DNA of 64,000 nucleotides from Pseudomonas sp. 2FG (GCF_005502935.1 NZ_SCMP01000008.1:62001-126000), one strand, 5' to 3'; shown: positions 20,929-31,104, numbered from the stretch's first letter. Translations and numbers: made by a program. The notes: generated by a model from the sequence alone, not told the origin.

Positions 20929-22227
20929 CTACAGCGCCTTCTCGAAGATCTGCGAATTGCGCTGATAGTTGTACAGCGAGGCCCGCGCCGCCGGCAGGCG
21001 CTCGACGCCGCTCGGCTCGAAGCCTCGCTCACGGAACCAATGGGCGGTGCGGGTGGTGAGCACGAACAAGGTCTTCAAGCCCTGCGCCCGCGCGCGTGCT
21101 TCGATGCGCTCCAGCAGCTCATCGCCGCGGCCGCCATGGCGATAGTCCGGATTGACCGCCAGACAGGCCAGCTCGCCCGAGTCCGAATCGGCAATCTGGT
21201 ACAGCGCCGCGCAGGCGATGATCAGCCCGTCGCGCTCGACTATGCTGAACTGCTCGATCTCGCGCTCCAGCACCTCGCGTGAGCGGCGCACCAGGATGCC
21301 CTGCTCTTCCAGCGGGCTGATCAGCTCGAGCAGGCCACCGACATCCTCGATGCTCGCCTCGCGCAACTGCTCGAACTGCTCCTGATCCACCAGGGTGCCG
21401 CCGCCGTCGCGGGTAAACAGCTCGGTGAGCAGCGAGCCATCCTCGGCATAGCTGACGATATGGCTGCGCTTGACCCCACCGCGGCAGGCCTGGGCGGCGG
21501 CATCCAGCAGCTCCGCCTGGTAACAGTTGCCGAGCCGTTGCAGATGGTTGGGCACCTGCTGCGGGCGCAACTCGCGCACCAGCTTGCCGCGCTCATCGAG
21601 CAGGCCGCGCTCGGCGCCGAACAGGATCAGCTTGTCGGCGTCCAGCTCGATCGCCGCCTGCATCGCCACGTCTTCACAGGCGAGGTTGAAGATTTCCCCG
21701 GTGGGCGAGTAGCCCAGCGGCGAGAGCAGCACGATCGAGCGCTCGTCGAGCAGGCGGCCGATGCCCTTGCGATCGACCCGGCGGACTTCGCCAGTGTGGT
21801 GATAATCGACGCCCTCGAGCACCCCGATCGGCCGCGCGGTGACAAAATTACCGCCGGACACGCGCAGGCGTGAGCCCTGCATCGGCGAGGCGGCCATGTC
21901 CATCGACAGGCGTGCCTCGATGGCGATCCGCAGCTGGCCGACGGCGTCTATCACGCACTCCAGGGTCGGCCCGTCGGTGATGCGCAGATTGCGATGAAAA
22001 TGCGGCGTCAGCCCACGTATGGCCAGCCGCGCCTCGATCTGTGGGCGCGAGCCGTGGACCAGCACCAGGCGCACGCCGAGGCTGTGCAGCAGCACCAGGT
22101 CATGGACGATATTGCCGAAGTTCGGATGCGCCACGCCCTCGCCGGGCAGCATGACGACGAAGGTGCAATCGCGGTGGGCATTGATATAGGGCGAAGCGTG
22201 GCGGAGCCAGTTGACGTAGTCCGGCAT
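20929..22227 (-). CDS. argA: N-acetylglutamate synthase
   Basis: ArgA transfers acetyl from acetyl-CoA to glutamate, committing it to arginine synthesis, and is usually inhibited by arginine. The 432 residues comprise an N-terminal amino-acid-kinase-like domain (about 20–280, with LVLVHGSRPQIE) that holds the arginine site, and a C-terminal GNAT acetyltransferase domain (about 295–432, with CLAVNPDYRHGGRGDELL as the CoA-binding loop). I chose ATG 22227 (MPDYVNWLRHASPYIN), which gives the expected length; the frame continues 15 codons upstream. argE follows upstream on the same strand beyond a 181-bp gap. Confidence 0.97.
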   Translation of the reverse strand: MPDYVNWLRHASPYINAHRDCTFVVMLPGEGVAHPNFGNIVHDLVLLHSLGVRLVLVHGSRPQIEARLAIRGLTPHFHRNLRITDGPTLECVIDAVGQLRIAIEARLSMDMAASPMQGSRLRVSGGNFVTARPIGVLEGVDYHHTGEVRRVDRKGIGRLLDERSIVLLSPLGYSPTGEIFNLACEDVAMQAAIELDADKLILFGAERGLLDERGKLVRELRPQQVPNHLQRLGNCYQAELLDAAAQACRGGVKRSHIVSYAEDGSLLTELFTRDGGGTLVDQEQFEQLREASIEDVGGLLELISPLEEQGILVRRSREVLEREIEQFSIVERDGLIIACAALYQIADSDSGELACLAVNPDYRHGGRGDELLERIEARARAQGLKTLFVLTTRTAHWFRERGFEPSGVERLPAARASLYNYQRNSQIFEKAL

Positions 22228-22408
22228 AGCGTAATGAGCCTGTGATTCGTGAAGAGAAAGCTGCGCAAGCAACAGCAGCTCCGCGGCGCGGAGCGGTGAA
22301 ACCTCAGCTTTATCGTCGAAGTTGGGGCTGCAACACGCGTGCTCTCCTTAACGTTCAATGGGGCGACACACACAAAACGCCGGGTTCCGGCCAAGGCCGC
22401 TACCCAGC

Positions 22409-23566
22409 CTACGAGGCTGTTGCCGGGCTCAGGCAATAGTACTGAATCAGCTCACGCAACAGACGTACCGTCGGCTGCAAACGTGACATGTCCAGGAACT
22501 CCCCCGGCTGATGGGCACAGCTGATATCGCCGGGGCCGAGAATCAGGGTCTCACAACCCAGTTGCTGAAGATAAGGCGCTTCGGTGCCGAATGCCACCGC
22601 CTCGGCGCTATGCCCGGTCAGCCGTTCGGCCAGCCGCACCAGCTCGGCATCGGCCGCCTGCTCGAACGCCGGCACGCAGGGAAACAGCGGGGCGAAGTCG
22701 ATCCTGACCTGATGCTGGATGGCCAACGGTTGCAGCTTGTGCCGGATCGCCGCGCGCAGCACTTCCGGGTCCATCCCCGGCAAGGGCCGCAGGTCGAACT
22801 CCAGCGAACACTGGCCGCAGATCCGGTTGGGATTATCGCCGCCGTGGATGCAACCCAAGTTGAGGGTCGGCTGTGGCACGCTGAACTGCGGGTTGCGGTA
22901 CTCCTGCTGCCATTGCTGGCGCAGTTGCAACAGCTCGGCGATCGCGCCGTGCATCGCCTCCAAGGCGCTATGGCCGAGGCTGGGGTCGGAGGAGTGGCCG
23001 CTCTGGCCGAGAATATCGATGCGCTCCATCATCACGCCCTTGTGCAGGCGGATCGGCCGCAGCCCGGTCGGTTCACCGATCACCGCCGCGCGCCCCAAGG
23101 GCCGGCCCGCCGCCGCCAGCGCACGGGCGCCGGCCATCGAGCTCTCTTCATCGCAGGTGGCGAGGATCAGCAGCGGCTGCTGGAAACGCTGGGCGAGCAA
23201 GGGTTTGACCGCCTCGATAACCAGCGCAAAGAAGCCCTTCATGTCGCAGCTGCCGAGACCGACCCAGCGGCCGTCGACTTCGGTCAGCTTGAGCGGGTCG
23301 GTCTGCCACAGGGCCGCATCGAAGGGCACTGTGTCACTGTGCCCGGCCAACACCAGCCCACCGGGGCCACTGCCGTAGCTGGCGAGCAGGTTGAATTTGC
23401 CCGGCGCGACTTCCTGCACCTCACAGGCGAAGCCCAGGTCGCCGAGCCAGGCGCCGAGCAGCTCGATCACCCCGCGGTTGGACTGATCCAGGCTCGGCTG
23501 GGTACAGCTCACCGACGGCGCGGCGATCAGCGCGGCAAATTGCTCTTTGAGGGAAAGCTGGGGCAT
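22409..23566 (-). CDS. argE: Acetylornithine deacetylase
   Basis: ArgE removes acetate from N-acetylornithine to give ornithine for arginine synthesis. The 385 residues are an M20-family metallopeptidase: VLAGHSDTVPFD gives the first metal His and Asp, GSCDMKGFFA the bridging Asp, and ATCDEESSMAGA the catalytic Glu and metal Glu. I chose ATG 23566 (MPQLSLKEQFAAL); a spurious open frame runs 143 codons further upstream, antisense to the next gene. argE and argA are neighbours on one strand. Many pseudomonads also have a recycling ArgJ, so this step may be partly redundant. Confidence 0.95.
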   Translation of the reverse strand: MPQLSLKEQFAALIAAPSVSCTQPSLDQSNRGVIELLGAWLGDLGFACEVQEVAPGKFNLLASYGSGPGGLVLAGHSDTVPFDAALWQTDPLKLTEVDGRWVGLGSCDMKGFFALVIEAVKPLLAQRFQQPLLILATCDEESSMAGARALAAAGRPLGRAAVIGEPTGLRPIRLHKGVMMERIDILGQSGHSSDPSLGHSALEAMHGAIAELLQLRQQWQQEYRNPQFSVPQPTLNLGCIHGGDNPNRICGQCSLEFDLRPLPGMDPEVLRAAIRHKLQPLAIQHQVRIDFAPLFPCVPAFEQAADAELVRLAERLTGHSAEAVAFGTEAPYLQQLGCETLILGPGDISCAHQPGEFLDMSRLQPTVRLLRELIQYYCLSPATAS

Positions 23567-23743
23567 TCGCGGTCTCCACAGGCGAGCCCCATCATAGAGC
23601 CATAGCCACCCAGGAATAAACCGCCAAAGGCCGGCTCTGGGGCGGCGCCCCGGCTTGTCCTGTACACTCCACGGCTTCAGCAGCCCACGCCCACTGGCAC
23701 TCTGCGGCTGCACACCCGTTATTAGCGTTTGGATTCCCCGGCC

Positions 23744-25111
23744 ATGCAGAAAGAAACCGAAATCAAACTCCGCGTCAGCCGCGAAACCCTCGCCGCCCTG
23801 CGTGAGCACCCGTTGCTGAAAAAGCGCAACAAGGCTGGCTGGGAACGCCGCGAACTGTTCAATCAGTACTTCGATACGCCCGAGCGCGACCTGGCCAAGG
23901 CCAAGATCGCCCTGCGCATTCGGCGTGACGGCGAGGCGTTCATCCAGACCCTGAAGACGCGCGGCCAGAGCGTCGCCGGCTTGTCCGAACGCCACGAGTA
24001 CGACTGGGCGCTGAGCAAGGCCAAGCTGGATCTGAAGAAGCTGAATGACGAATGCTGGCCAGCAGCCTTGGCGGAGCTGGATAAGAAGCAGCTACAGGCC
24101 ATTTTCACCACCGACTTCATTCGCGAACGCGCCGAAATCGCCTGGGGCCGTGGCAAGAGCAAAGTGGTGATCGAGGCCGCCCTCGACCTCGGCAAGGTCA
24201 TCGCCGCCGGTCAGGAAGAAGACCTCTGCGAGCTGGAGCTTGAACTGCGCCAGGGCGAGCCGCAGGCGCTGCTGGAACTGGCCGCGGAGCTGGCGGCGGA
24301 GCTCCCACTGATGCCCTGCGATATCAGCAAGGCCGAACGCGGTTACCGCCTGTTCGACGCCCACAGCTACTCGCTGAGCCTGCCGGTGCCCGAGCTCAAC
24401 CCCGAACTGGCGCTGGACCAGGCCTTCGCCGCGCTGGCCTGGCACCTGCTCGGCAGCAGCCAGCGCCTGGCCGAGCAATACCGCTTCAACGGCCACTGGC
24501 GCTTGCTGGTCGACTGGGTCGAGCAGCTGGTCGAACTGCGGGCGCTGGTCGGCAGCCTCGGCCAGGCCGCGCCACGGGCGAGCAGCCACGAGCTGCGCCT
24601 GAGTCTCGACGCCCTGCTCGGCGACTGGCGCCCGCGGGTACAGGCCGGGCAACTCGACGAAGCGGTGCGCCAAGCCGCCCCCGCGCAGTTCGCCGAAGAA
24701 CTGCAAGGCACGCGCTGGGGCCTGTTCTCGCTGAACACCTCGCGCTGGCTGCTGACCAGCGCCTGGACTGCCGAGCGCAACAACCGCGGCAATCGCCAGG
24801 GCGCCGCGGTGCTCGGCAACTGGTTACCGCACCTGCTGGCCGAGGAAGCCGTGGCCCTGCAACTGGGGCGTTATCAGCAGCAGCCGGAAGATCTGGCCGA
24901 GCAGCTGCCGCGCATCGAGCGTCTGCAGGTCTGGCTGCGCCTGGCCCGCCAGGTGCTGGAAGTGCCGGAAGTCGACCGCCTGTATGGCGAGCTGAACAAA
25001 CTGCGCGAACTGGCCAACCGCCCGCTCGACGAGGAATGCCTCGACGCCCGCGTGCAGCAGGCGCAAACCGTGCTGACCAGCAAAGCCTGGAAAGTCTTGC
25101 TGCGCCTGTAA
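23744..25111 (+). CDS. CYTH–CHAD domain inorganic triphosphatase
   Basis: The first 200 residues are a CYTH (triphosphate tunnel) domain, opening with the diagnostic ExExK as KETEIKLRV and continuing with IALRIRRDG and FIQTLKTRG. The C-terminal 230 residues are a CHAD domain, a His-containing helical bundle that binds polyphosphate. Bacterial relatives split inorganic triphosphate. I use ATG 23744 (MQKETEIKL), which matches the family start; a TTG five codons earlier is also open. It diverges from argE. Together with ppx and ppk further right, it gives the window three polyphosphate-linked genes. Confidence 0.93.
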   Translation: MQKETEIKLRVSRETLAALREHPLLKKRNKAGWERRELFNQYFDTPERDLAKAKIALRIRRDGEAFIQTLKTRGQSVAGLSERHEYDWALSKAKLDLKKLNDECWPAALAELDKKQLQAIFTTDFIRERAEIAWGRGKSKVVIEAALDLGKVIAAGQEEDLCELELELRQGEPQALLELAAELAAELPLMPCDISKAERGYRLFDAHSYSLSLPVPELNPELALDQAFAALAWHLLGSSQRLAEQYRFNGHWRLLVDWVEQLVELRALVGSLGQAAPRASSHELRLSLDALLGDWRPRVQAGQLDEAVRQAAPAQFAEELQGTRWGLFSLNTSRWLLTSAWTAERNNRGNRQGAAVLGNWLPHLLAEEAVALQLGRYQQQPEDLAEQLPRIERLQVWLRLARQVLEVPEVDRLYGELNKLRELANRPLDEECLDARVQQAQTVLTSKAWKVLLRL

Positions 25112-25273
25112 TCCGCTGCGCCCGCAGCGGCATGGGCAGCTGCGCACAAGAGCGGCCCGGCAGCATCGCGTCGGGCGGCGCAATCGGGCATGCTTAGGGC
25201 TATTCTTTGCGAGCCGAGCAGCCCATGGGCGTGCCCGACGCTGCACAGCAGAGCCGCCTGACAAGGAGTTTGC

Positions 25274-27058
25274 ATGTCCGCCTTCGCTTCACCGGCCCAG
25301 GATCGCACGCTGGATCTCAACGACCTGTTGCGCGAATTGGTCGCCCAGAGCCTCCTAGCCCAGGAAACGGCCGAGCATTGCCTGGCGATCCGCCGCAGTT
25401 CGGCGAACCCCCAACTGCATCCCCTGGAGTTTCTCGCCGCGCAGCAGGTCGACGACCTCAGCCGGCCGGGCAAGAAGCTCGACCTGGAAGGCCTGACGGT
25501 CTGGCTGGCGGAACAGGCCGGGCAGCCTTACCTGCGCATCGACCCGTTGAAGATCAACGTCGCCGCCGTCACGCCGTTGATGTCCTACGCCTTCGCCCAG
25601 CGCCACAAGATCCTCGCCGTGGCGGCGGACAGCGAAGCGGTGACCATCGCCAGCGCACAGCCCTTCGTGCGCAGCTGGGAAGCCAACCTGACCCATGTCC
25701 TGAAGCGCCCGATCAAGCGCGTGGTGGCCAACCCGGCGGATATTCAGCGCTTCACCGTGGAGTTCTTCCGCCTGGCCAAATCGGTCAGCGGCGCCACCGC
25801 CGTCGATATGAAAAACAGCAGCCTCGGCAACTTCGAGCAACTGCTCAACCTCGGCGCCAGCGATCAGGAGCCGGACGCCAACGACGCGCACATCGTCAAT
25901 ATCGTCGACTGGCTGTTCCAATACGCCTTCCAGCAGCGCGCCAGCGATATCCATATCGAGCCGCGCCGCGAGCAGGGCGGCGTGCGCTTTCGCATCGACG
26001 GGGTGCTGCACAACGTCTATCAATTCCCGCCACAGGTGACCATGGCCATCGTCAGCCGCCTGAAGAGCCTGGGGCGGATGAACGTCGCCGAGAAACGCAA
26101 ACCGCAGGATGGCCGGGTCAAAACCAAGACCCCGGACGGCGGCGAAGTCGAGTTGCGCCTATCGACGCTGCCCACCGCCTTTGGCGAGAAGATGGTGATG
26201 CGGATTTTCGACCCGGAAGTGCTGCTGAAAAACTTCGATCAGCTGGGTTTCTCCCCCGACGACCTGCGCCGCTGGCTGGACATGACCCGCCAGCCGAACG
26301 GCATCATCCTGGTCACCGGGCCGACCGGTTCCGGCAAAACCACCACGCTGTACACCTCGCTGAAGAAACTGGCGACCTCGGAGGTGAACCTCTGCACCAT
26401 CGAAGACCCGATCGAGATGGTCGAGCCGGCCTTCAACCAGATGCAGGTCCAGCACAATATCGACCTGACCTTCGCCAGTGGCGTGCGCGCGCTGATGCGG
26501 CAGGACCCGGACATCATCATGATCGGCGAGATCCGCGACCTGGAAACCGCCGAAATGGCGATCCAGGCCGCGCTCACCGGGCATTTGGTGCTGTCCACCC
26601 TGCACACCAACGACGCCCCCAGCGCCATCACCCGCCTGCTCGAGTTGGGCGTGCCCTACTACCTGCTCAAGGCCACCCTGCTCGGGGTCATGGCCCAGCG
26701 TCTGGTGCGCACCCTCTGCCCGCACTGCAAGGCGCCGGTGGAGATCAGCGAAGAGGACTGGCAGACCCTGACCAAACCCTGGAGCGCACCGCTGCCCAGC
26801 GGCACGCATAAAGCCGTCGGCTGCCTGGAATGCCGCGATACCGGCTACCGCGGGCGCGCCGGGGTGTACGAGATCATGCAACTGACGGACGGCGTCAAAC
26901 CCTTGATTACCGCCGACACCGACCTGCTGACACTGCGCCGCCTAGCCTTCAAGGAAGGCATGCGCAGCCTGCGCCTGTCCGGCGCGCAGAAGGTCGCCGC
27001 CGGCCTGACGACTATTGAGGAAGTGCTCAGGGTCACCCCGCAGAGCGAGCAAAAGTAA
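25274..27058 (+). CDS. PilB/GspE-type secretion ATPase, without its usual partners
   Basis: A 594-residue type II secretion/type IV pilus extension ATPase. The N-terminal part (1–190) is a divergent MshEN-like region; the core has Walker A GPTGSGKTTTLY (about 350), the Asp box and Walker B DPDIIMIGEIRD, a His box with STLHTNDA, and a zinc tetracysteine region (CPHC about 480, CLEC about 520). Such ATPases power pilus or pseudopilus assembly at the inner membrane. No PilC, PilD or pseudopilin gene is adjacent, so its machine must be encoded elsewhere or it is an orphan. It follows the CYTH–CHAD gene by 162 bp. Confidence 0.92.
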   Translation: MSAFASPAQDRTLDLNDLLRELVAQSLLAQETAEHCLAIRRSSANPQLHPLEFLAAQQVDDLSRPGKKLDLEGLTVWLAEQAGQPYLRIDPLKINVAAVTPLMSYAFAQRHKILAVAADSEAVTIASAQPFVRSWEANLTHVLKRPIKRVVANPADIQRFTVEFFRLAKSVSGATAVDMKNSSLGNFEQLLNLGASDQEPDANDAHIVNIVDWLFQYAFQQRASDIHIEPRREQGGVRFRIDGVLHNVYQFPPQVTMAIVSRLKSLGRMNVAEKRKPQDGRVKTKTPDGGEVELRLSTLPTAFGEKMVMRIFDPEVLLKNFDQLGFSPDDLRRWLDMTRQPNGIILVTGPTGSGKTTTLYTSLKKLATSEVNLCTIEDPIEMVEPAFNQMQVQHNIDLTFASGVRALMRQDPDIIMIGEIRDLETAEMAIQAALTGHLVLSTLHTNDAPSAITRLLELGVPYYLLKATLLGVMAQRLVRTLCPHCKAPVEISEEDWQTLTKPWSAPLPSGTHKAVGCLECRDTGYRGRAGVYEIMQLTDGVKPLITADTDLLTLRRLAFKEGMRSLRLSGAQKVAAGLTTIEEVLRVTPQSEQK

Positions 27059-27162
27059 CCACCACCTCGCGACAAATCTAGGCTGGCTAGAGCGCAGCGA
27101 AACCCAGCAAAGCAATGACGCCAAAACACCGGATGGCTCCGGCACTCATACAGGGAACAGTT

Positions 27163-28083
27163 ATGGAAATCGGCAGTGTGATCTTTCTTTTCGTCGGCCT
27201 CGCCTTGGCGCTGGTCTTCATGGGTTTCAAGGTGGTGCCGCAGGGCTTCGAGTGGACGGTGGAACGCTTCGGCCGCTACACCAACACCCTGAAGCCGGGC
27301 CTGAACATCATAGTCCCGGTGATGGACCGCATCGGCCGCAGGCTCAACGTGATGGAAAGCGTGCTGGACATCCCGCCGCAGGAAGTCATCAGCGCCGACA
27401 ACGCCATAGTGCAGATCGACGGGATCTGCTTCTTCCAGATAATCAATGCGGCCCAGGCGGCCTACGAGGTGAACAACCTCGAGCACGCCATCCGCAACCT
27501 GGTGATGACCAACATCCGCACCGTGCTCGGTTCCATGGAGCTGGACTCCATGCTCAGCCAGCGCGACTCGATCAACGAGCGCCTGCTCAAGACCGTCGAC
27601 GAGGCCACCGCGCCCTGGGGCATCAAGATCACCCGCATCGAGATCAAGGACATCAGCCCGCCGGCCGATCTGGTCGAGGCCATGGCCAGCCAGATGAAGG
27701 CCGAACGCCTGAAGCGCGCGCAGATCCTCGAAGCCGAGGGCTCACGCTCGGCCGCCATCCTCACCGCCGAAGGCCACAAGCAGGCGGAAATCCTCCGCGC
27801 CGAAGGCGAGCGGGCTGCGGCCTTCCTCGAAGCCGAAGCGCGCGAACGCGCCGCCGCGGCGGAAGCCGAGGCGACTCGCATGGTGTCGGTGGCCATCGCC
27901 GCCGGCAACGTGCAGGCGGTCAACTACTTCGTCGCGCAGAAGTACATCGAGGCCCTCGGCCAGCTGGCGTCCGCGAACAACAGCAAGGTGATCCTGATGC
28001 CGCTGGAAGCCAGCCAGGTGATAGGCGCAGTGGGCGGCATCGGCGAGATAGTCCGAGCCACCTTCGACAGCAAGAAAGCCTAA
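27163..28083 (+). CDS. qmcA: SPFH/band-7 (stomatin-like) membrane protein, QmcA type
   Basis: Of 306 residues, the first 20 or so ([20 protein letters not shown]) anchor the protein in the inner membrane. Residues 25–190 are the SPFH domain ([20 protein letters not shown] is its opening), then a long Ala/Glu coiled coil (about 190–260), and a short C-terminal oligomerisation stretch. Such proteins build membrane microdomain cages and affect protease activity and membrane quality control. ATG 27163 follows AGGGAACAG; upstream in-frame codons look non-coding. The nfeD-type gene begins 14 bases after its stop, the usual operon pairing. Confidence 0.93.
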   Translation: MEIGSVIFLFVGLALALVFMGFKVVPQGFEWTVERFGRYTNTLKPGLNIIVPVMDRIGRRLNVMESVLDIPPQEVISADNAIVQIDGICFFQIINAAQAAYEVNNLEHAIRNLVMTNIRTVLGSMELDSMLSQRDSINERLLKTVDEATAPWGIKITRIEIKDISPPADLVEAMASQMKAERLKRAQILEAEGSRSAAILTAEGHKQAEILRAEGERAAAFLEAEARERAAAAEAEATRMVSVAIAAGNVQAVNYFVAQKYIEALGQLASANNSKVILMPLEASQVIGAVGGIGEIVRATFDSKKA

Positions 28084-28097
28084 GGGGAGCCCGGAGC

Positions 28098-28553
28098 ATG
28101 TGGGACTACCTGCAACACCTGTCATTCTGGGACTGGTTGGCCCTCGGCACCCTGCTACTGATCCTCGAGGTATTCGGCGCAGGTGGCTACCTGCTGTGGA
28201 TTGGCGTGGCCGCCGCCGGTGTCGGCGTCATCACCTACCTGTTCCCGGCGCTGCCCTGGAGCTGGCAGTTCCTGCTGTTCGGCCTGTTGTCGGTGCTCAC
28301 CGCGGTGCTCTGGTGGCGCCGCCTGCGCCACGCCGCCAAAGCCTCAGACCAGCCGGGACTGAACCAGCGCGGCCAGGAATTCGTCGGCCGCACCTTCCCG
28401 TTGCATGAGGCCATAGTCGGTGGCCGCGGCAAGATCAGAGCCGGGGACAGCCTCTGGCTGGTCAGCGGTCCGGACCTTCCAGCCGGTACCCCGATCAAGG
28501 TGATCGGCCAGGACGGCGTGCTGCTCAGGGTCGAACCGAACAGCCAAGGCTGA
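28098..28553 (+). CDS. NfeD-family membrane protein, partner of the SPFH protein
   Basis: At 151 residues it has hydrophobic helices in the first 80 (WLALGTLLLILEVFGAGGYLL; then a second and third helix) and a C-terminal OB-fold domain (FVGRTFPLHEAIVGGRGKI to KVIGQDGVLLRVE). This is the short NfeD form that works with stomatin/SPFH proteins; the OB domain is thought to contact the SPFH ring. ATG 28098 lies 14 bases after the qmcA stop with CCGGAG upstream. The pair is a self-contained operon. Confidence 0.92.
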   Translation: MWDYLQHLSFWDWLALGTLLLILEVFGAGGYLLWIGVAAAGVGVITYLFPALPWSWQFLLFGLLSVLTAVLWWRRLRHAAKASDQPGLNQRGQEFVGRTFPLHEAIVGGRGKIRAGDSLWLVSGPDLPAGTPIKVIGQDGVLLRVEPNSQG

Positions 28554-28581
28554 ACTCGCCCTAGCAGAGCGCCCAACGAAC

Positions 28582-28603
28582 AAGGCCGCCTAAGGCCGGC
28601 CTT
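28582..28603. terminator. Possible terminator hairpin after the SPFH–NfeD operon
   Basis: AAGGCCG and CGGCCTT form a seven-pair stem with an eight-base loop, followed by a short TTT. It lies 29 bp after the nfeD stop in the gap to the convergent binding-protein gene. The T run is short, so efficiency is uncertain. Confidence 0.45.
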
Positions 28604-28738
28604 TGCATGCCTGGGCTTTCACTGGGATGCCGGGCCGGGCAGCGCTGAAGCGATCCAGCCCGGCCCCGACTGACTCTCGGCCAGCTCGATCAGCAGCGGG
28701 TAGCTACCCCCTAGGCGACGGGAATAGCCCTCCACTCG

Positions 28739-29650
28739 CTAGGGCAGCGCATAGACCTTGAACAGCAGCTTGGATGTGCCTCTAACCCCGCCCAGGTATT
28801 TGCTGTACGCCTGCTCGATCTCGCCCGAACGGTACATTTCACTCAGCGCGGTATCCACCAGTAAGCGGAAGTCCTCATCGGTACGATCGAGCACCATCGA
28901 CGCCGGAGCGAATTCGAAGAGGCGACTCACCACCATCATCTCCCCGGCATCCTTGTTCTTCGCCTGGTAGTTCTTCAGCAGCATGCGCTCGGAGAAGAAG
29001 GCATCGGCCTTGCCCTCGGCGACCAGTTGCACGCCTTCCTCGTGGCTTTTGACCGTAACCAGGGTGGCCACCACACCGAGCAGGCGCATCTTGTCGCGAA
29101 TCCACGCCTCGGTGATGCTGCCAGTGGTGGCCGCGAAAGTGTGGTTAGCCAGGCCGCGATTGATGGTCGCGCGCCAGGTCGGACCGGTATGCGCCACGTC
29201 ACCATTGAGTACTCTCAGTAACGACTCGGGCGCATCCTCACGCACCAACGCCGAGAGGCCAGCGGTATATACCGGCACCGAGAAGCTCACCGTCTTGCGC
29301 CGCTCCAGCGTCGCCGGGGTCGGCGTGCAGAGGATGTCGACCTTGCCCGAGCTGACGGCACTGATCTCTTCGTCGACCTTGAGCGCTTGGTAGCGCACCT
29401 GCAGATTGGGCAAGCTCAGCTCGGCCTTGAGCTTGTCGGCGATCTTCAGGCACAGCTCAATGCCATAGCCGCTGGCCTGGTCGCCTTCCTGGCTGCTGAA
29501 GGGCGCAAAGTCCGGCAGGTAGCCCAGGGTGAAACTGTTGCTGGCGCGCACGCGCTCAAGGGTGCTGGAGCTGGCGCTGGCCAGCGCGGGCAACAGCATG
29601 AGCAGGCAGGCGAGCAGCAGGCTTACGGCTTTGGGCAGTTGCATATTCAT
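28739..29650 (-). CDS. Family 3 solute-binding protein of the decarboxylase operon
   Basis: A 303-residue periplasmic amino-acid-binding protein. A signal peptide occupies about residues 1–27 (AVSLLLACLLMLLPALASA), and the mature part shows the family 3 layout with GYGIELCLKIADKL and the ILCTPTPATLERRKTVSFS ligand loop. No permease or ATPase gene lies next to it, so it may serve a transporter elsewhere, a sensor, or scavenge the amino acid fed to the decarboxylases. The operon places it last, 46 bp after the antiporter. ATG 29650 is chosen; ATG 29644, two codons later, has a better-spaced AGGAT. Confidence 0.88.
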   Translation of the reverse strand: MNMQLPKAVSLLLACLLMLLPALASASSSTLERVRASNSFTLGYLPDFAPFSSQEGDQASGYGIELCLKIADKLKAELSLPNLQVRYQALKVDEEISAVSSGKVDILCTPTPATLERRKTVSFSVPVYTAGLSALVREDAPESLLRVLNGDVAHTGPTWRATINRGLANHTFAATTGSITEAWIRDKMRLLGVVATLVTVKSHEEGVQLVAEGKADAFFSERMLLKNYQAKNKDAGEMMVVSRLFEFAPASMVLDRTDEDFRLLVDTALSEMYRSGEIEQAYSKYLGGVRGTSKLLFKVYALP

Positions 29651-29696
29651 ATCCTGTTCCCCACATTCAGATGTCTTTGCAGTCCTGAAGACACGC

Positions 29697-31025
29697 CTAG
29701 GCCCGGCCGGACGCAGGCTGCTTATCGACAAAGTTCTTGGCAATGAAGCCGTAGAGCAGGTAGCCGACGGCCAGCACGATCATCGCGCCGAATACCGCGT
29801 CTTTGCCGGAGGCGTAGAGGGCGTAGTACGAATAGAGCATCGCCACCATCAGCGCCGCCACGTTGCGGGTGAAGATCGCCGGGCTGACCTTGGCCTTGTA
29901 CATGATCACCAGCAGGCCGGAGAGCGCGGTCACATAGGGGATCAGGTTGGTCACCGCGGCCAGGCTGACCAGCTTGCTGAACTGGGCGCTGGCATTCGGC
30001 GAGATGGTCGACAGGGCCATCAGCGTCTGCAGCACGCCGCAGACGAGCATGCCGATGATCGGCGCATTCAACGCGCTGACCTTGCTGAACAGTTTCGGGA
30101 ACATCCCCTGGTCGGCGGTGACCTTGGCGGTCTGTGCCAGGGTGAACTGCCAGCCCAGCAGCGAACCGATGCAGGCCATGACCGCCAGCGCCATGATGAT
30201 GTTGCCGATGAACGGGTTGAACATCTGCGCATAGACATAAGCGAATGGCGCGGTGGAGTTGGCCAGGTCGGCATTCGGCACTATGCCCTGGATCACAGTG
30301 GTCGACAGCACGTAGACCACCGCCGCGCCGAGGGTGCCGAACAGGCAGGCCAACGGTACGTTGCGCTTGGGGTCCTCGACCGCATCGGAGTTCTGCGCCG
30401 CCGACTCCATGCCGAGGAAGGCCCACAGGGTCAACGGAATACTCTGGGCGATGGCGTCGCCGACCTTCAGGTTGTTCGGGTTCCAGGCGGCGGACAGCAC
30501 AGCCGGGTCGAACCAGAACCAGCCGATCACGCTCAGCCCCGCCACCGGAATGATCACGCCCCAGACGGTGATCGAGCCGATCTTGCCGGTGATGCTCGGA
30601 CCACCGAAGTTGGCCAGGGTGGTCAGCCAGATCAGCCCGACCGTGCCGACAAACAGCGGAATGGCGCCGCTACCCAGCCAGGGGAAGAACGGCGTGAGGT
30701 AGCCCACCGCAGAAATGCCGATGGCCACGTTGCCGATGGCCAGCGACAGGAAGTAGAGGAAGGAGCAGAGAAAGAACGCCGACTTGCCGTGCGCCTCCTC
30801 GGTATAGGCCGACATCCCGCCCGAGCGTGGGCAGTAGATGCCGCACTGGGCGAAACAGTAGGCGATGGCCATGGAACCGATCGCGGTGATGATCCAGGAC
30901 AGCAGCGAGACGGCCCCCAACTGGGCCATGCTCGACGGCAACATGATGATGCCGGAGCCCATCATGTTGACCGACACCAGTGTGGTGAGCCCCATCAGGC
31001 TCATCTTCTTGTTTGACTCAGCCAT
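29697..31025 (-). CDS. potE: PotE-like amino acid/polyamine antiporter
   Basis: A 442-residue APC-family transporter with about 12 membrane helices. Its sequence follows E. coli PotE closely from memory: the start VNMMGSGIIMLP, SGGMSAYTEEAHGKSA, SITVWGVIIPVAGLSVIGWFWF, LWAFLGMESA, IVPNADLANSTAPF and GSLLGWQFT. PotE swaps external ornithine for internal putrescine, carrying out the product of ornithine decarboxylase and consuming protons inside. AAGGAG precedes ATG 31025. It sits directly downstream of two decarboxylase genes, so it very probably exchanges their substrate and product. The choice between ornithine/putrescine and lysine/cadaverine is not settled by sequence. Confidence 0.92.
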   Translation of the reverse strand: MAESNKKMSLMGLTTLVSVNMMGSGIIMLPSSMAQLGAVSLLSWIITAIGSMAIAYCFAQCGIYCPRSGGMSAYTEEAHGKSAFFLCSFLYFLSLAIGNVAIGISAVGYLTPFFPWLGSGAIPLFVGTVGLIWLTTLANFGGPSITGKIGSITVWGVIIPVAGLSVIGWFWFDPAVLSAAWNPNNLKVGDAIAQSIPLTLWAFLGMESAAQNSDAVEDPKRNVPLACLFGTLGAAVVYVLSTTVIQGIVPNADLANSTAPFAYVYAQMFNPFIGNIIMALAVMACIGSLLGWQFTLAQTAKVTADQGMFPKLFSKVSALNAPIIGMLVCGVLQTLMALSTISPNASAQFSKLVSLAAVTNLIPYVTALSGLLVIMYKAKVSPAIFTRNVAALMVAMLYSYYALYASGKDAVFGAMIVLAVGYLLYGFIAKNFVDKQPASGRA

Positions 31026-31104
31026 CGAAAACTCCTTGCTCTGTCCAAAGCGTTGGCCCTGTGCCCAGCGGCTTACGGCCTGCCGCTGGGCACAGGGCTA
31101 AGAG

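Noticed and set aside
23567..23995. Upstream open frame extending argE by 143 codons
   Set aside because: It is antisense to the start of the CYTH–CHAD gene and lacks family similarity; MPQLSLKEQ at 23566 is the natural start.
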